NCBI GenBank assembly: GCA_017509785.1 | Contig: JAFWOT010000010.1 | Coordinates: forward strand, 1 to 64,000 | DNA from: Clostridia bacterium | Lineage (GTDB): Bacteria; Bacillota; Clostridia; Christensenellales; CAG-138 | Length of the DNA stretch: 64,000 nt | Direction: 5' to 3' | In this document: piece after piece, positions 50,674-59,911 of the stretch | How the letters are laid out: each line of letters begins with the position of its first letter | Numbering within the stretch: the first letter of the stretch is position 1 | Position numbers and translations under genes: made by a program | Notes under the pieces: generated by a model | The model's database searches: none | What the model was told of the DNA's origin: nothing | The model's input: the letters and a program-made list of their open reading frames with translations, nothing else

Positions 50674-53415
50674 ATGGGTCTTATTGATAAACTGCTCGGA
50701 AGGACCTCCGAACAGCAGGTAAAGAAGATGGCGCCCACCGTGGCGAAGATAAACGCCCTCGAGCCCGCGATGAAGAAACTCTCCGACGCGGAGCTTCGCG
50801 CGAAGACCGATGAGTTCCGTGCGCGCCTTAAGAAGGGCGAAACGCTCGACGATCTCCTGCCCGAGGCGTTCGCCGTCGTGCGCGAGGCCGCCGTGAGGAC
50901 GGTCGGCATGCGCCATTTCGACGTTCAGCTCATAGGCGGGATAGTCCTCCATCAGGGGCGCATCGCCGAGATGAAGACGGGCGAAGGCAAGACTCTCGTC
51001 GCAACTCTGCCCGCCTACCTCAACGCCCTGCCCGGCGAGGGCGTGCACGTCGTCACCGTGAACGACTACCTCGCCTCGCGCGACGCCTCCTGGATGGGGA
51101 AGATCTACACCTTCCTGGGGCTCACCGTCGGCTGCATAGTGCACGACCTTGACGCCGCCGAGCGCCGCGCCGCCTATAATTCCGACATCACCTACGGCAC
51201 GAACACGGAGTTCGGCTTCGATTACCTCAGGGACAACATGGCAGTCTACAACACGAGCCTCGTCCAGAGGAAGCTGAATTACGCCATAGTCGACGAGGTG
51301 GACTCCATCCTCATCGACGAGGCGAGGACGCCGCTCATAATCTCCGGCAGGGGCGATAAATCGACCGATATGTACGTCCGCGCGGACAGGTTCGTCCGCA
51401 GGCTCGAGCGCGGTGAGGACGTCGAGAAGAAATCGAAGGCCGAGCTGATGCGCGGCGAAATCCAGGAGGAGAGCGGCGACTACATGTGCGACATAAAGGC
51501 CCGCACCGTCGCCCTCACCGACCGCGGCATGAAGAAGGCCGAGGAGTATTTCAACATCGAGGATATCTCCGCGACGGACAATTCCGAGCTCAACCATTAC
51601 ATAATCCAGGCGCTGAAGGCGAACGCCCTCTTCACGCGGGATAAGGATTACATCGTCAACGACGGCGAGGTGCTGATCGTCGACGAGTTCACGGGCCGCA
51701 TAATGCACGGGCGCCGCTATTCCGACGGGCTCCATCAGGCGCTGGAGGCGAAGGAGGGCGTGAAGGTCCAGAACGAGAACCGCACCGTCGCCACCATCAC
51801 CTACCAGAATTACTTCCGCATGTTCGCAAAGCTCGCCGGCATGACGGGTACCGCCAAGACCGAGGAGGACGAGTTCCAGGGCATCTACGACCTCGACGTT
51901 GTGGAGATACCCACCAACAAGCCCCTGAAGCGAATCGACCTCAACGACGAGATATTCATGAACGAGGCGGCGAAATTCCGCGCCGTCGTCGAGAAGATAA
52001 TCGAGATCAACGCGACGGGGCAGCCGCTGCTCGTCGGCACGATCTCCGTCGAAAAGAGCGAAATGCTTTCGGAAATGCTGAAGAGGCGCGGCGTGAAGCA
52101 CGAGGTCCTCAACGCGAAGCAGCACGCCAGGGAGGCGGAGATAGTCGCCCAGGCGGGCAAGTACGGCAACGTCACCATCGCCACCAACATGGCCGGCCGA
52201 GGCACGGATATTCTGCTCGGCGGCAACCCCGATTTCCTCGCGAGGCGCTCCATGCGCAACGACGGGTATGAGGACGAGATGATCGAGGCCGCGACGAGCC
52301 ATCAGGATACCGACGACGAGGCCGTGCTCGAGGCGAGGAAGGTCTACAACGACCTCTACGCCAAATACAAGAAGGGCACCGACGAGGAGCACGAGAAGGT
52401 CGTCGCCGCGGGCGGGCTCTACATAATCGGCACCGAGCGCCATGAATCGAGGCGTATCGACAACCAGCTCCGCGGACGCGCCGGCCGCCAGGGCGACCCC
52501 GGCACGACCTGCTTCTACGTCTCGATGGAGGACGACCTGATGCGCCGCTTCGGCGCCGACAGGATGAACGGCATGCTCGACAAGCTCTCCGGCGGGGAGG
52601 ATATCAATTTCAATTTCAAGATATTCAGCCGCAACATCGAAACTGCGCAGAAGCGCGTGGAGGCGCACAACTTCGATATAAGAAAGAACGTCCTCCAGTA
52701 CGACGACGTCATGAACCGTATGCGCGAGATAATCTACGGCCAGCGCAGGCGCGTGCTGATGGGCGAGGATATCCACGATTCCGTAGCCACTATGATCGAC
52801 GAGGCGATAGACTCCCGCGTGGATCTCTACTGCCCCCCGACCGAAAAGTCGGAGAATTGGGATCTCGGCGGGCTGATGCACTCCGTGCGCGATCTCATCG
52901 GCGTGGAGATACCCCGTTCGGCGTTCGAATCGAAGGATCCCGCCGCATTGAAGCAGATCGTCCACAAGGCTTCCGAGGCCGTCTATTCCGCAAAGGAAAA
53001 GGAATTCGCCGAGCATGATATCGACATGCGCGAGGTCGAGCGCGTGATGCTGCTCCGCTCCGTTGACGAGCGGTGGATGGATCACATCGACGCGATGGAT
53101 CAGCTCCGTCAGGGCATCGGCCTGCGCGCGATGGGCTCCAAGGATCCCGTCATCGAGTACAGGAACGAGGGCTTCGATATGTTCGACGAGATGGTCGCCC
53201 AGATAAGGGACGACACCGCGCGGCGCATCTACCACACGGTCCTGCGCACGAACGCCCAGCCCATAAAGCGCGAGCAGGTCGCAAAGCCCATCGCCCCCGC
53301 CGGCGACACGAAGCAGAAGCCCAAGAAGGTCGGCGCGAAGATCGGCCCGAACGATCCCTGCCCCTGCGGGAGCGGGAAGAAGTACAAGAAGTGCTGCGGC
53401 AGAGCAGAGAACTAA
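50674..53415 (+). CDS. secA: Preprotein translocase ATPase SecA
   Basis: Motor of the Sec export system, 913 residues. The nucleotide-binding parts show [53 protein letters not shown] and the arginine-finger region [10 protein letters not shown]. The C terminus has the zinc-binding SEC-C motif [14 protein letters not shown] for SecB/ribosome contact. GAAAGG precedes the ATG. The gene is 28 bases after mgtE and 20 bases before serS. Confidence 0.98.
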   Translation: MGLIDKLLGRTSEQQVKKMAPTVAKINALEPAMKKLSDAELRAKTDEFRARLKKGETLDDLLPEAFAVVREAAVRTVGMRHFDVQLIGGIVLHQGRIAEMKTGEGKTLVATLPAYLNALPGEGVHVVTVNDYLASRDASWMGKIYTFLGLTVGCIVHDLDAAERRAAYNSDITYGTNTEFGFDYLRDNMAVYNTSLVQRKLNYAIVDEVDSILIDEARTPLIISGRGDKSTDMYVRADRFVRRLERGEDVEKKSKAELMRGEIQEESGDYMCDIKARTVALTDRGMKKAEEYFNIEDISATDNSELNHYIIQALKANALFTRDKDYIVNDGEVLIVDEFTGRIMHGRRYSDGLHQALEAKEGVKVQNENRTVATITYQNYFRMFAKLAGMTGTAKTEEDEFQGIYDLDVVEIPTNKPLKRIDLNDEIFMNEAAKFRAVVEKIIEINATGQPLLVGTISVEKSEMLSEMLKRRGVKHEVLNAKQHAREAEIVAQAGKYGNVTIATNMAGRGTDILLGGNPDFLARRSMRNDGYEDEMIEAATSHQDTDDEAVLEARKVYNDLYAKYKKGTDEEHEKVVAAGGLYIIGTERHESRRIDNQLRGRAGRQGDPGTTCFYVSMEDDLMRRFGADRMNGMLDKLSGGEDINFNFKIFSRNIETAQKRVEAHNFDIRKNVLQYDDVMNRMREIIYGQRRRVLMGEDIHDSVATMIDEAIDSRVDLYCPPTEKSENWDLGGLMHSVRDLIGVEIPRSAFESKDPAALKQIVHKASEAVYSAKEKEFAEHDIDMREVERVMLLRSVDERWMDHIDAMDQLRQGIGLRAMGSKDPVIEYRNEGFDMFDEMVAQIRDDTARRIYHTVLRTNAQPIKREQVAKPIAPAGDTKQKPKKVGAKIGPNDPCPCGSGKKYKKCCGRAEN

Positions 53416-53435
53416 TTCTTTAAGGAGTTACACAT

Positions 53436-54704
53436 ATGTTAGACATCAAACGCATTCGTAAGGATCCGGAAGCGCTCGTCGAGGCGATGCGCAAGCGCCG
53501 CAACAAGGGCGCGGACGTGACGGAGCTTTTGGCCTGCGACGCAAAGCGCCGCGAGCTTCTGGGCAAAGTCGAGGCGATGAAGGCCGAGCGCAACGCCGTC
53601 TCCTCCGAGATACCGAAGCTCAAGAAGGCGGGCGAGGACGTGACCGAAAAGCTCGCCGCAATGAAGACCCTTGCCGACGAGATAAAGGCGCTTGACGCCG
53701 AGGTGAACGAGCTCGACGCGAAGCTCGAGGAGCTTCTTCTCGCCGTGCCGAACATCCCGCACGAGTCCGTCCCCGAGGGAGCGGACGACAAGGAGAACGT
53801 CGAGATCAGGCGCTGGAGCACGCCCCGCGATTTCGGCTTTGAGCCGAAGGCGCATTGGGATATAGGCGAGGATCTCGGGATACTCGATTTCGCCTCCGCG
53901 GGCAAGATCACCGGCGCGAGGTTCACCGTCTACCGCGGCCTCGGCGCGAGGCTCGAGAGGGCTATAATAAGCTACTTCCTCGACGTGCACACCGGGAACG
54001 GCTACACCGAGATACTCCCGCCCTACATGGTGAACCGCGCCTCCATGACGGGGACGGGTCAGCTCCCCAAGTTCGAGGAGGATGCCTTCAAGGTCGCAAA
54101 CACGGATTATTTCCTCATCCCGACGGCGGAGGTCCCCGTGACGAATCTGCACCGCGGCGACATTCTTGACGGCGACAAGCTCCCCATCAAGTACTGCGCC
54201 TACTCCGCCTGCTTCCGCTCCGAGGCGGGCTCCGCCGGACGCGACACGCGCGGTCTCATCCGCCAGCACCAGTTCAACAAGGTCGAGCTCGTGAAGTTCA
54301 CGACCCCCGAATCCAGCTACGAGGAGCTCGAAAAGCTCACGAACGACGCCGAGCGCGTGCTGCAGGGGCTTGGGCTCCCCTACCGCGTCGTGTGCCTCTC
54401 CACCGGGGATTTAGGCTTCTCCTCCGCGAAGACCTACGATATCGAGGTCTGGATGCCCAGCTACGGCAGGTACGTCGAGATAAGCTCCTGCTCCGATTTC
54501 GAGGATTTCCAGGCGCGCAGGGCGCAGATCCGCTTCCGCAGAGACCGCAATTCGAAGCCCGAGCTCGTCCACACGCTCAACGGCTCCGGCGTCGCCATCG
54601 GCCGCACCGTCGCCGCCATTCTCGAGAACTATCAGAACGAGGACGGCTCCGTCACCGTGCCCGAGGCTCTCCGCCCCTATATGCGCTGCGACGTGATAAA
54701 ATAA
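53436..54704 (+). CDS. serS: Seryl-tRNA synthetase
   Basis: Class II synthetase of 422 residues. The N-terminal coiled-coil arm (about residues 30-105, rich in KAE/KKA) binds the tRNA-Ser long arm. Class II motifs are present: motif 2 [20 protein letters not shown] and motif 3 [18 protein letters not shown], with TAEVPVTN in between. AAGGAG precedes the ATG. Last gene of the mgtE-secA-serS run, closed by a strong terminator. Confidence 0.97.
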   Translation: MLDIKRIRKDPEALVEAMRKRRNKGADVTELLACDAKRRELLGKVEAMKAERNAVSSEIPKLKKAGEDVTEKLAAMKTLADEIKALDAEVNELDAKLEELLLAVPNIPHESVPEGADDKENVEIRRWSTPRDFGFEPKAHWDIGEDLGILDFASAGKITGARFTVYRGLGARLERAIISYFLDVHTGNGYTEILPPYMVNRASMTGTGQLPKFEEDAFKVANTDYFLIPTAEVPVTNLHRGDILDGDKLPIKYCAYSACFRSEAGSAGRDTRGLIRQHQFNKVELVKFTTPESSYEELEKLTNDAERVLQGLGLPYRVVCLSTGDLGFSSAKTYDIEVWMPSYGRYVEISSCSDFEDFQARRAQIRFRRDRNSKPELVHTLNGSGVAIGRTVAAILENYQNEDGSVTVPEALRPYMRCDVIK

Positions 54705-54724
54705 CCTCTTCCGATACCCAAACA

Positions 54725-54761
54725 AAAAAGCTTGGAGCCGCATGGTGTATCCAAGCTTTTT
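54725..54761. terminator. Bidirectional terminator between serS and rmuC
   Basis: AAAAAGCTTGGA (54725-54736) and TCCAAGCTTTTT (54750-54761), a perfect 12-bp stem with A- and T-runs on both sides, between convergent genes. Confidence 0.9.
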
Positions 54762-54802
54762 CGTTTCGCAAAGGCCCTTGGGCCGTTAAATCACTCCGTC
54801 CG

Positions 54803-56173
54803 TCATTCCGCGGAACCGTCGATCTGCGCGGGGTTTTCCGCGGGGAGGGACTCCACGTCGCGGAGCTTCCTCAGTATTGCGCGGGTGCGGGCGCCGATGA
54901 GCTTTTCGAGCTCGTCATTGGCGCTCGAGATGCGGCTCTGCGCGGTGGTCAGCACCTTCTCGAAGGTCATGAATTCGTTCTTGACCGCGCCCAGCACCTG
55001 CCACGCCTCGGCGGAGCGCTGCTGCATCGCGACTATCGAGAACCCCATCCGCAGCGAATTCAAAAGCGCCGCCATAGTGGAGGGCCCCGCTATGTTGACC
55101 CGCGCCTCGCGCTGGAGCTTTTCCACCATGCCGAGGCGGACGACCTCCGCGTAAATGCCCTCCGTGGGAAGGAACATGACGGCGAAATCCGTCGTCCTCG
55201 GGGGCGCGACGTATTTCTCGCGTATGTCGCGGGCGAACTTCATGATGACGTCGCAGAGCCTCCTCTGCGCCCCGGCGACGGCCTCCGGCTCGCCCGAATC
55301 ATAGGCTTCCGCAAGCTGAACGTACGCGTCGGAGGGGAACTTGGAATCGATCGGCAGATACACGGGCTCCCCCGCCCCGGGGAGCTTGACGGCGTACTCG
55401 ACGCGCTCGCGGTTCCTGAGCTTGGCGTCGAAGTTCCGCTCGAACTGCTCGGGCGTGAGGATCTCCTCCAGTATGGCGCCGAGCTGGACCTCGCCGAGGG
55501 TGCCGCGGGTCTTGACGTTCGTCAGTACCTTTTTCAGATCCCCGACGCCGGAAGCGAGGGTCTTCATCTCGCCGAGGCCACGATAGACCTCCGTCAGACG
55601 CTCGTTGACGAGGCGGAACGATTCGGTTATGCGGCTGTTCAGGGTCTCCTGCAGCTTCTCGTCGACTACGCCGCGCACCTCGTCAAGGCTCTTTTTCATC
55701 GTTTCGCGGACGTCGTCCATGTGCCTGTCGTTCTCCGCCTGCATGAAGGAAAGCCGCCGCTCGACCGTCTCGCGGATATCGTTGAGATCGGCCGTGTTCT
55801 TGCTCTCAAACGTGCGGAAGCGATCCTCCGTGCTCTTGGCGCTCGTCTCGAGGCTTTGGTTGATGGCGGCCTGCTTTTCGGTCATGAGGCCGAAGAACGC
55901 CTCCTGCTTCTCGGAGAGCCGCTCCGTCTGCCCGGACTGCGCGACGCGCAGGTTCTCGCCCATGAAGCGGATCTGCTGCTCCACGTCCTCGGAGATATCC
56001 CTGCGGGTGCGGTCAAGGCTGCGCTCGTTCTCGTTCTTGTAGGTGACGAGCATATCGAAAAGCTCGCCCGTCCTGTCCCCCTCTCGCCGGCGCGAAAGCA
56101 GCACCGCCAGCACCGCGCCGCCGCCGGAGAGAAGTACAGCAAGTATCAACACAATGAATTGCCACGTCTGCAT
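54803..56173 (-). CDS. rmuC: RmuC family protein
   Basis: A 456-residue protein with an N-terminal membrane segment (residues 5-27), a long coiled coil (about 40-200) and a nuclease-like core (TRGTLGEVQLGAILEEILTP, then PIDSKFPSDAYVQL). The core is of the PD-(D/E)xK type to which RmuC is assigned. RmuC proteins limit rearrangements at inverted repeats, though the mechanism is unclear. Length and order are normal. AAAGG precedes the ATG at 56173. It is 18 bases downstream of the S-component/aldolase fusion, so likely cotranscribed. Confidence 0.9.
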   Translation of the reverse strand: MQTWQFIVLILAVLLSGGGAVLAVLLSRRREGDRTGELFDMLVTYKNENERSLDRTRRDISEDVEQQIRFMGENLRVAQSGQTERLSEKQEAFFGLMTEKQAAINQSLETSAKSTEDRFRTFESKNTADLNDIRETVERRLSFMQAENDRHMDDVRETMKKSLDEVRGVVDEKLQETLNSRITESFRLVNERLTEVYRGLGEMKTLASGVGDLKKVLTNVKTRGTLGEVQLGAILEEILTPEQFERNFDAKLRNRERVEYAVKLPGAGEPVYLPIDSKFPSDAYVQLAEAYDSGEPEAVAGAQRRLCDVIMKFARDIREKYVAPPRTTDFAVMFLPTEGIYAEVVRLGMVEKLQREARVNIAGPSTMAALLNSLRMGFSIVAMQQRSAEAWQVLGAVKNEFMTFEKVLTTAQSRISSANDELEKLIGARTRAILRKLRDVESLPAENPAQIDGSAE

Positions 56174-56191
56174 GTGTAACCTTTCTTTAAA

Positions 56192-57289
56192 TCAAACGTA
56201 TTTGCGGGCCTGCATTTCAAGCCCGACGCAGAGGTCATAATAGGTCTCGTACAGTTCCTTGCCGACCATCACCGCGCCGTGACCGCGCAGAAGCACGGCG
56301 GAGGCCTCTCCGAGATGCCTGACGCAGCCCTCCGCAAGCTCCTTCGAGCCCACGGGGTAGACGGGCGCCACAGGCAGCCCGAGCGGATTTTCGTCCGTTT
56401 CAGCAAGCTTCTTCAGCGCCGGCGAATGCGTGTGTATGACGGCGTTCACGTCGGGCCTCGCCCTGTAGATATTCAGGTGCATCCAAAGCTCCATGCTGGG
56501 CTCGTGGGGCTTCTCGATGGGTTCGCCGTCGATCGTGTAAACGGGGATGTCGTTCTCGGTGATCTCGTTATAGGGCATTGTCGTCGGGGTTATGTAGACC
56601 CTGCCGGAGGCGCGGTCGTAAAAGCTGATGTTGCCGCCCGTGCCCGTGGTCAGGCCGTCCTCGATCATCGTGTCGCCGATATCCGTGATGGAGCGCTTTA
56701 TGTCCGCATCGGGGCGTTCCGGGTCGTCACCGGGGTTTGCGGGCCTGACGCCCCTTCGCGCGGCGACTTCGCCCCTGCCGAATTTTACGACGCCCGCCCG
56801 CTCGAACGCGATGAAGAGGAGCATCCCCGCGGCGGAGCCGAACGCGTACTGGATAAGGTTCGTCCAGAGGCCGAAGAGCGCCGTCTCCGCCCCGTAGAGC
56901 GCGGCCTCGTAGGCAAAGTATCCGACGGGCATCACGAGCCCCGCGGCAAAAGGCGGCACGCGGCGGAGCTTCTTTAAGAGGGCGCCGCAGATGAGCGCCA
57001 TGACCGCCTTTATGACGAGCGTCACCGGCGCGTAAATGACGGAGCCGTGCAGCACGTCCGCAATGGCGGAGCCGAGGCCGGAGACCACCGCGCCGCCCAC
57101 GGGGCCGAGTACGTAGGCCGACGCGTACACCGCCGCGTCCCCCGCGTTGAGGTACGCGCCGCCGTCCCCCACGGGCAGAGGGATGGACGCGAAGAGCGTG
57201 AGCAGAGCGACTATCGCCGTCAGCATGGCGTAAACCACGAGACGCTTTATATCCGCTTCGGTTTCCCGGTTTTTCGTTTGCGTTTTCAT
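56192..57289 (-). CDS. Fusion of ECF transporter S component and class II aldolase
   Basis: A 365-residue fusion. Residues 15-165 are a membrane S component of an energy-coupling-factor vitamin transporter (riboflavin-type family: YLNAGDAAVYASAYVLGPVG, six hydrophobic segments). Residues 190-365 are a class II aldolase/adducin domain like L-fuculose-phosphate aldolase: GTGGNISF, Glu267 in PSMELW, zinc ligands His286 and His288 (VIHTHSP) and His337 (LLRGHGAV), all intact. So uptake and first cleavage of a sugar-like substrate may be coupled. No ECF A or T subunit is nearby. The ATG at 57289 lies about where transcription should begin from TATAAT at 57296-57301, and no SD exists, so the mRNA may be leaderless. 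Confidence 0.85.
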   Translation of the reverse strand: MKTQTKNRETEADIKRLVVYAMLTAIVALLTLFASIPLPVGDGGAYLNAGDAAVYASAYVLGPVGGAVVSGLGSAIADVLHGSVIYAPVTLVIKAVMALICGALLKKLRRVPPFAAGLVMPVGYFAYEAALYGAETALFGLWTNLIQYAFGSAAGMLLFIAFERAGVVKFGRGEVAARRGVRPANPGDDPERPDADIKRSITDIGDTMIEDGLTTGTGGNISFYDRASGRVYITPTTMPYNEITENDIPVYTIDGEPIEKPHEPSMELWMHLNIYRARPDVNAVIHTHSPALKKLAETDENPLGLPVAPVYPVGSKELAEGCVRHLGEASAVLLRGHGAVMVGKELYETYYDLCVGLEMQARKYV

Positions 57290-57295
57290 GGTTTC

Positions 57296-57301
57296 ATTAT
57301 A
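57296..57301 (-). promoter_or_regulatory. -10 box of the fusion gene (leaderless start)
   Basis: Minus strand TATAAT, 6 bases before the ATG. A -35 box is weak (TTTTTT at 17 bases). The expected transcript start coincides with the A of the ATG. Confidence 0.55.
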
Positions 57302-57405
57302 GCATATCCGCCGCACAAAAAAAAGGGGTGCGCGGGAGAAGCGCGCCCGGCTCCCCCTCCCCCGCACGAAACGCGATTTTATTTGCGTTTTCTGCGCTTT
57401 TTGTA

Positions 57406-57434
57406 TTGCATACAAGAGTATATTATGATAGAAT
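57406..57434 (+). promoter_or_regulatory. Promoter of the hypothetical 57462 gene
   Basis: TTGCAT (57406-57411), 17 bases, TAGAAT (57429-57434). Confidence 0.7.
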
Positions 57435-57461
57435 ACCCATAACCTATTTGGAGGTGAGCAA

Positions 57462-58001
57462 ATGAGCATACTTTCCGGTCTGATGGACAAATTCAAAAAG
57501 GAAGTCGTCGACAAGGTCGCCGAGGCCGTTAAGAACGGGATCGACGAGAACAAGCCCGCTTCACCCGCGCAGGAGGAATTCCCGACCGGGACGGTCATCC
57601 CCGGCGGGGCTCCGAACGGCTTCGTGATCGGCGGCGGCTCCGCGCCCGCTCCCGCCGCGCACGAGAGCTCATGGTACGACGCCGTTCCCGCGGAGGAGTG
57701 CCAGTACAACTTCAACGGGACGTACCTCGATTACTTCTCCAAGGTGTTCCGCGAGGAGTTCCCCGGGTATGAGACCTCGCTTGAGACGATCGATCCCTCC
57801 CGCAGGTACAAGTACACGTTCAGCAGGGGCGGCGCGGCTGTGCTCGTCGTCGAGCTGATGACGGAGCGATCCGAGGCGAACTCCCTCCGCCGCGAATGTC
57901 TCAAAAACGGCATGCCCTACGTGCGCTTCTATTTCGACCATGAGGGCTGGTGGAACACCCGCGGCTACGTAAAGGAGCGCGTCGCACAGAAGCTTCCGTG
58001 A
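57462..58001 (+). CDS. Hypothetical soluble protein
   Basis: A 179-residue protein with no signal or membrane segment. An amphipathic N-terminal helix (LSGLMDKFKKEVVDKVAEAV) is followed by a Gly/Pro/Ala linker (about residues 30-70). A compact C-terminal domain (about 75-179) follows, with FPGYETSLETIDPSRRYKYT, VLVVELMTERSEANSLRREC and PYVRFYFDHEGWWNTRGYV. This last part looks like an alpha/beta nuclease-like or DUF2726-style fold (core strands with E and K, then a late helix), but no catalytic set is certain. GGAGGT lies before the ATG. It lies on the same strand as the reverse transcriptase gene, 200 bases upstream of it. Confidence 0.65.
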   Translation: MSILSGLMDKFKKEVVDKVAEAVKNGIDENKPASPAQEEFPTGTVIPGGAPNGFVIGGGSAPAPAAHESSWYDAVPAEECQYNFNGTYLDYFSKVFREEFPGYETSLETIDPSRRYKYTFSRGGAAVLVVELMTERSEANSLRRECLKNGMPYVRFYFDHEGWWNTRGYVKERVAQKLP

Positions 58002-58201
58002 TCATCCCCGCTATCCGGCGGGGGAACGCGCTGCGCCTGTGATGGGCAAGGCACGGTTATTAAGCGCGGTCTCGCGCGGCTTCGCAGGCAGCCTTCCGTG
58101 TACGGTCCGGTACATTCAGGAACTTCCTGAATTTAAAGATTTCCCCCGCTTGATCAAAAAGCCGATCCGCGCCTTCTCCGCGGGTCGGCTTCCCATTCGA
58201 T
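58002..58201 (+). other. Structured non-coding stretch before the reverse transcriptase
   Basis: It holds CCCCGC/GCGGGG (58007-58023), a perfect dyad ATTCAGGAA-C-TTCCTGAAT (58114-58132), and a 13-bp stem AAGCCGATCCGCG / CGCGGGTCGGCTT (58159-58171, 58179-58191). The last stem ends 10 bases before the RT ATG; on the minus strand its left end reads into TTTTT. No SD or gene. It could be a regulatory leader or an RT-linked ncRNA. Confidence 0.5.
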
Positions 58202-59425
58202 ATGAGCATACTCGATCTCCTCTCGGACTCCTCCCAATGGGAGCGGTTCCTCGAATACAAGACGCGGCTCATCTGCCCGAAGGCGTTTGAGCGGAAGCTC
58301 TCCCGCTTCATAGAGGCGGGGGCTTATTCCCGCGTATGCGATCGGATCGCCCGCGGGGAGCGGTTCGCTCTGCCAAAGAAGTCCGTAATCTCGAAGATCT
58401 ATTCGCAGAAGAAGCGCACCGTCTACACGTACCCCGACGACGAGAACATGGTGCTGAAGCTGCTGACGCATCTGATACTGCGCCGTTACGACGGGGAGTT
58501 TTCGCCCAACCTCTACTCATTCCGCCCCGGGCGCACGGCAAAGGACGCCGTAAGGTCGCTCCTCTCCGTACCGCAGATCGCCGGGATGTACTCCTACAAG
58601 GCGGACGTGAGCGATTATTTCAACTCCATCCCGATAGATATGCTCCTGCCCGAGCTCCGCGCGGTCCTCGCCGACGACCCGAAAGCGTATTCCTTCCTTG
58701 CGGGGCTTCTCGGGGAGCCCTTCGTGCTGGAGAACGGGAGCCCCGTCTCCGAGCGAAAGGGCATCATGGCGGGGACTCCGACGGCCTCGTTCCTTGCGAA
58801 TCTGTATCTTCGCGGGCTCGACCGCCTCTTTTACGAGGCCGGCGTCCCCTACGCCCGCTATTCCGACGATATTATCGTCCTCGCCCCCACCCGCGAGGAG
58901 GCGGAACGCCATGCCGGGACGATCCGCGGATTCCTGCGCGAACGCGGGCTGCGCGTCAACCCCGCGAAGGAGGAGCTCCGCACCCCGGAGGAGGGCTTCG
59001 TGTTCCTCGGCTTCCTCTGCCGGGGCGGCGTGATAGACGTCTCCCCCGCCTCCGTCGATAAACTGAAGGGCAAAATGAGGAGGAAAGCCCGCGCCCTCGC
59101 CCGCTGGCGCGACAGGAACGGCCTTGACGGCGAGAAGGCGGCGAAGGCGTTCATCCGCATTTTCAACCGAAAGCTGTTCGAGAACCCCGCCTCCGACGAG
59201 CTGACCTGGACGTATTGGTTCTTCCCCGTTATAACGACCTCCGCAAGCCTCAACGAGATCGACCGCTACGCCCAGGACTGCGTGCGGTTCCTCATCTCCG
59301 GCACGCGGACGAAGGCGCGCTTCAACGTCCGCTATGAGGATATGAAGGCGCTCGGCCTCAGGAGCCTCGTCCATGCCTACTATGATTTTCCCGGGGAGGA
59401 GCGCGCAGGAAGCCGCCGCTCATAG
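58202..59425 (+). CDS. Stand-alone reverse transcriptase of group II intron-like type, YSDD active site
   Basis: RNA-directed DNA polymerase, 407 residues. RT blocks are in order: motif 2 LYSFRPGRTAKDAV, motif A KADVSDYFNSI (Asp135), motif 4 GIMAGTPTASFLANLYL, motif C YSDD (220-223, where YADD is usual), and motifs 6-7 GLRVNPAKEELRT and FVFLGFL. A helical thumb follows (WTYWFFPVITTSASLNEIDR, YAQDCVRFLI). No HNH endonuclease or clear maturase X domain is present, and I found no group II intron RNA domain around it. So it is a free-standing RT, of the kind found in domesticated or defence contexts. The ATG at 58202 lacks an SD. It lies next to a rearranged tRNA locus. Confidence 0.88.
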   Translation: MSILDLLSDSSQWERFLEYKTRLICPKAFERKLSRFIEAGAYSRVCDRIARGERFALPKKSVISKIYSQKKRTVYTYPDDENMVLKLLTHLILRRYDGEFSPNLYSFRPGRTAKDAVRSLLSVPQIAGMYSYKADVSDYFNSIPIDMLLPELRAVLADDPKAYSFLAGLLGEPFVLENGSPVSERKGIMAGTPTASFLANLYLRGLDRLFYEAGVPYARYSDDIIVLAPTREEAERHAGTIRGFLRERGLRVNPAKEELRTPEEGFVFLGFLCRGGVIDVSPASVDKLKGKMRRKARALARWRDRNGLDGEKAAKAFIRIFNRKLFENPASDELTWTYWFFPVITTSASLNEIDRYAQDCVRFLISGTRTKARFNVRYEDMKALGLRSLVHAYYDFPGEERAGSRRS

Positions 59426-59464
59426 CCCGGACCCATATATTTTCATTCGACCTCCTTTTTCAGC

Positions 59465-59493
59465 TTGACAATCGCCCTTCCGTTTGATATGAT
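59465..59493 (+). promoter_or_regulatory. Promoter of the tRNA locus
   Basis: TTGACA (59465-59470), 17 bases, TATGAT (59488-59493). Confidence 0.7.
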
Positions 59494-59534
59494 AATAAAT
59501 GGCTCATGTGGTCCGTGAACGATCCGATCCGTTC

Positions 59535-59600
59535 ATCTCTCCGCAGCTCAGCAGGATAGAGCGTTCGCCTCTTAAGCGAACTGCCTGTCAGGACCTAAAA
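59535..59600 (+). pseudogene. tRNA fragment 1 (tRNA-like, anticodon loop CTCTTAA)
   Basis: A D-arm GCTCAGCAGGATAGAGC and an anticodon arm TTCGC-CTCTTAA-GCGAA are intact (anticodon would be CTT), but no T-arm or 3' acceptor strand follows. It resembles the downstream tRNA in its D-arm and looks like a truncated tRNA. Confidence 0.6.
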
Positions 59601-59607
59601 ACAGAAC

Positions 59608-59654
59608 ATGCACTTGTAGCTCAGCAGGATAGAGCGTCCGCCTCCTAAGGGGAA
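59608..59654 (+). pseudogene. tRNA-Arg fragment 2 (exact copy of 5' half)
   Basis: 59608-59649 is identical to 59703-59744, the 5' half of the intact tRNA-Arg including the anticodon, then diverges (one mismatch, GGAA, then unrelated). The copy lacks the 3' half and cannot be functional. Confidence 0.85.
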
Positions 59655-59683
59655 TGTGCTTGTGTCAAATAAGGTCAAAGTGC

Positions 59684-59696
59684 GACCGCATTGGAA
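59684..59696 (+). repeat. 13-bp repeat GACCGCATT(A/G)GAA, copy 1
   Basis: GACCGCATTGGAA, one mismatch to the copies at 59846-59858 and 59912-59924. Confidence 0.7.
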
Positions 59697-59704
59697 AATG
59701 AAAT

Positions 59705-59781
59705 GCACTTGTAGCTCAGCAGGATAGAGCGTCCGCCTCCTAAGCGGAAGGTCCCGGGTTCGAATCCCGGCAAGTGTGCCA
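59705..59781 (+). tRNA. tRNA-Arg (CCT anticodon)
   Basis: Complete cloverleaf: acceptor GCACTTG/CAAGTGT (one G-U), D-arm GCTC/GAGC, anticodon arm TCCGC-CTCCTAA-GCGGA with anticodon CCT (reads AGG), T-arm CCGGG-TTCGAAT-CCCGG, discriminator G and encoded CCA (59779-59781). Followed by a strong terminator. Confidence 0.95.
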
Positions 59782-59783
59782 CG

Positions 59784-59820
59784 AAAAAGCCTTGAAAACA
59801 TTAAGTTTTCAAGGCTTTTT
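59784..59820 (+). terminator. Terminator after tRNA-Arg
   Basis: AAAAAGCCTTGAAAAC (59784-59799) and GTTTTCAAGGCTTTTT (59805-59820): perfect 16-bp stem, loop ATTAA. Confidence 0.9.
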
Positions 59821-59845
59821 CTTTTGCTGTTTTTGGCCAGAAAAC

Positions 59846-59858
59846 GACCGCATTAGAA
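59846..59858 (+). repeat. 13-bp repeat GACCGCATTAGAA, copy 2
   Basis: Identical to 59912-59924. The region between tRNA and transposase (59821-60152) otherwise holds only the IS left end; a frame across it is a by-product of these repeats. Confidence 0.75.
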
Positions 59859-59911
59859 CCAAATCTCCACTCTTGCACAACTCAAATCAACTCAAAAATG
59901 CTCTCTTAGAC

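Noticed and set aside
50491..53235. Minus-strand 914-codon frame
   Set aside because: Antisense to secA; length results from lack of stops in GC-rich DNA.
58202..59425. Retron or diversity-generating retroelement
   Set aside because: No msr/msd-type RNA, no template/variable repeat pair and no accessory protein seen nearby; the RT looks group II-like.
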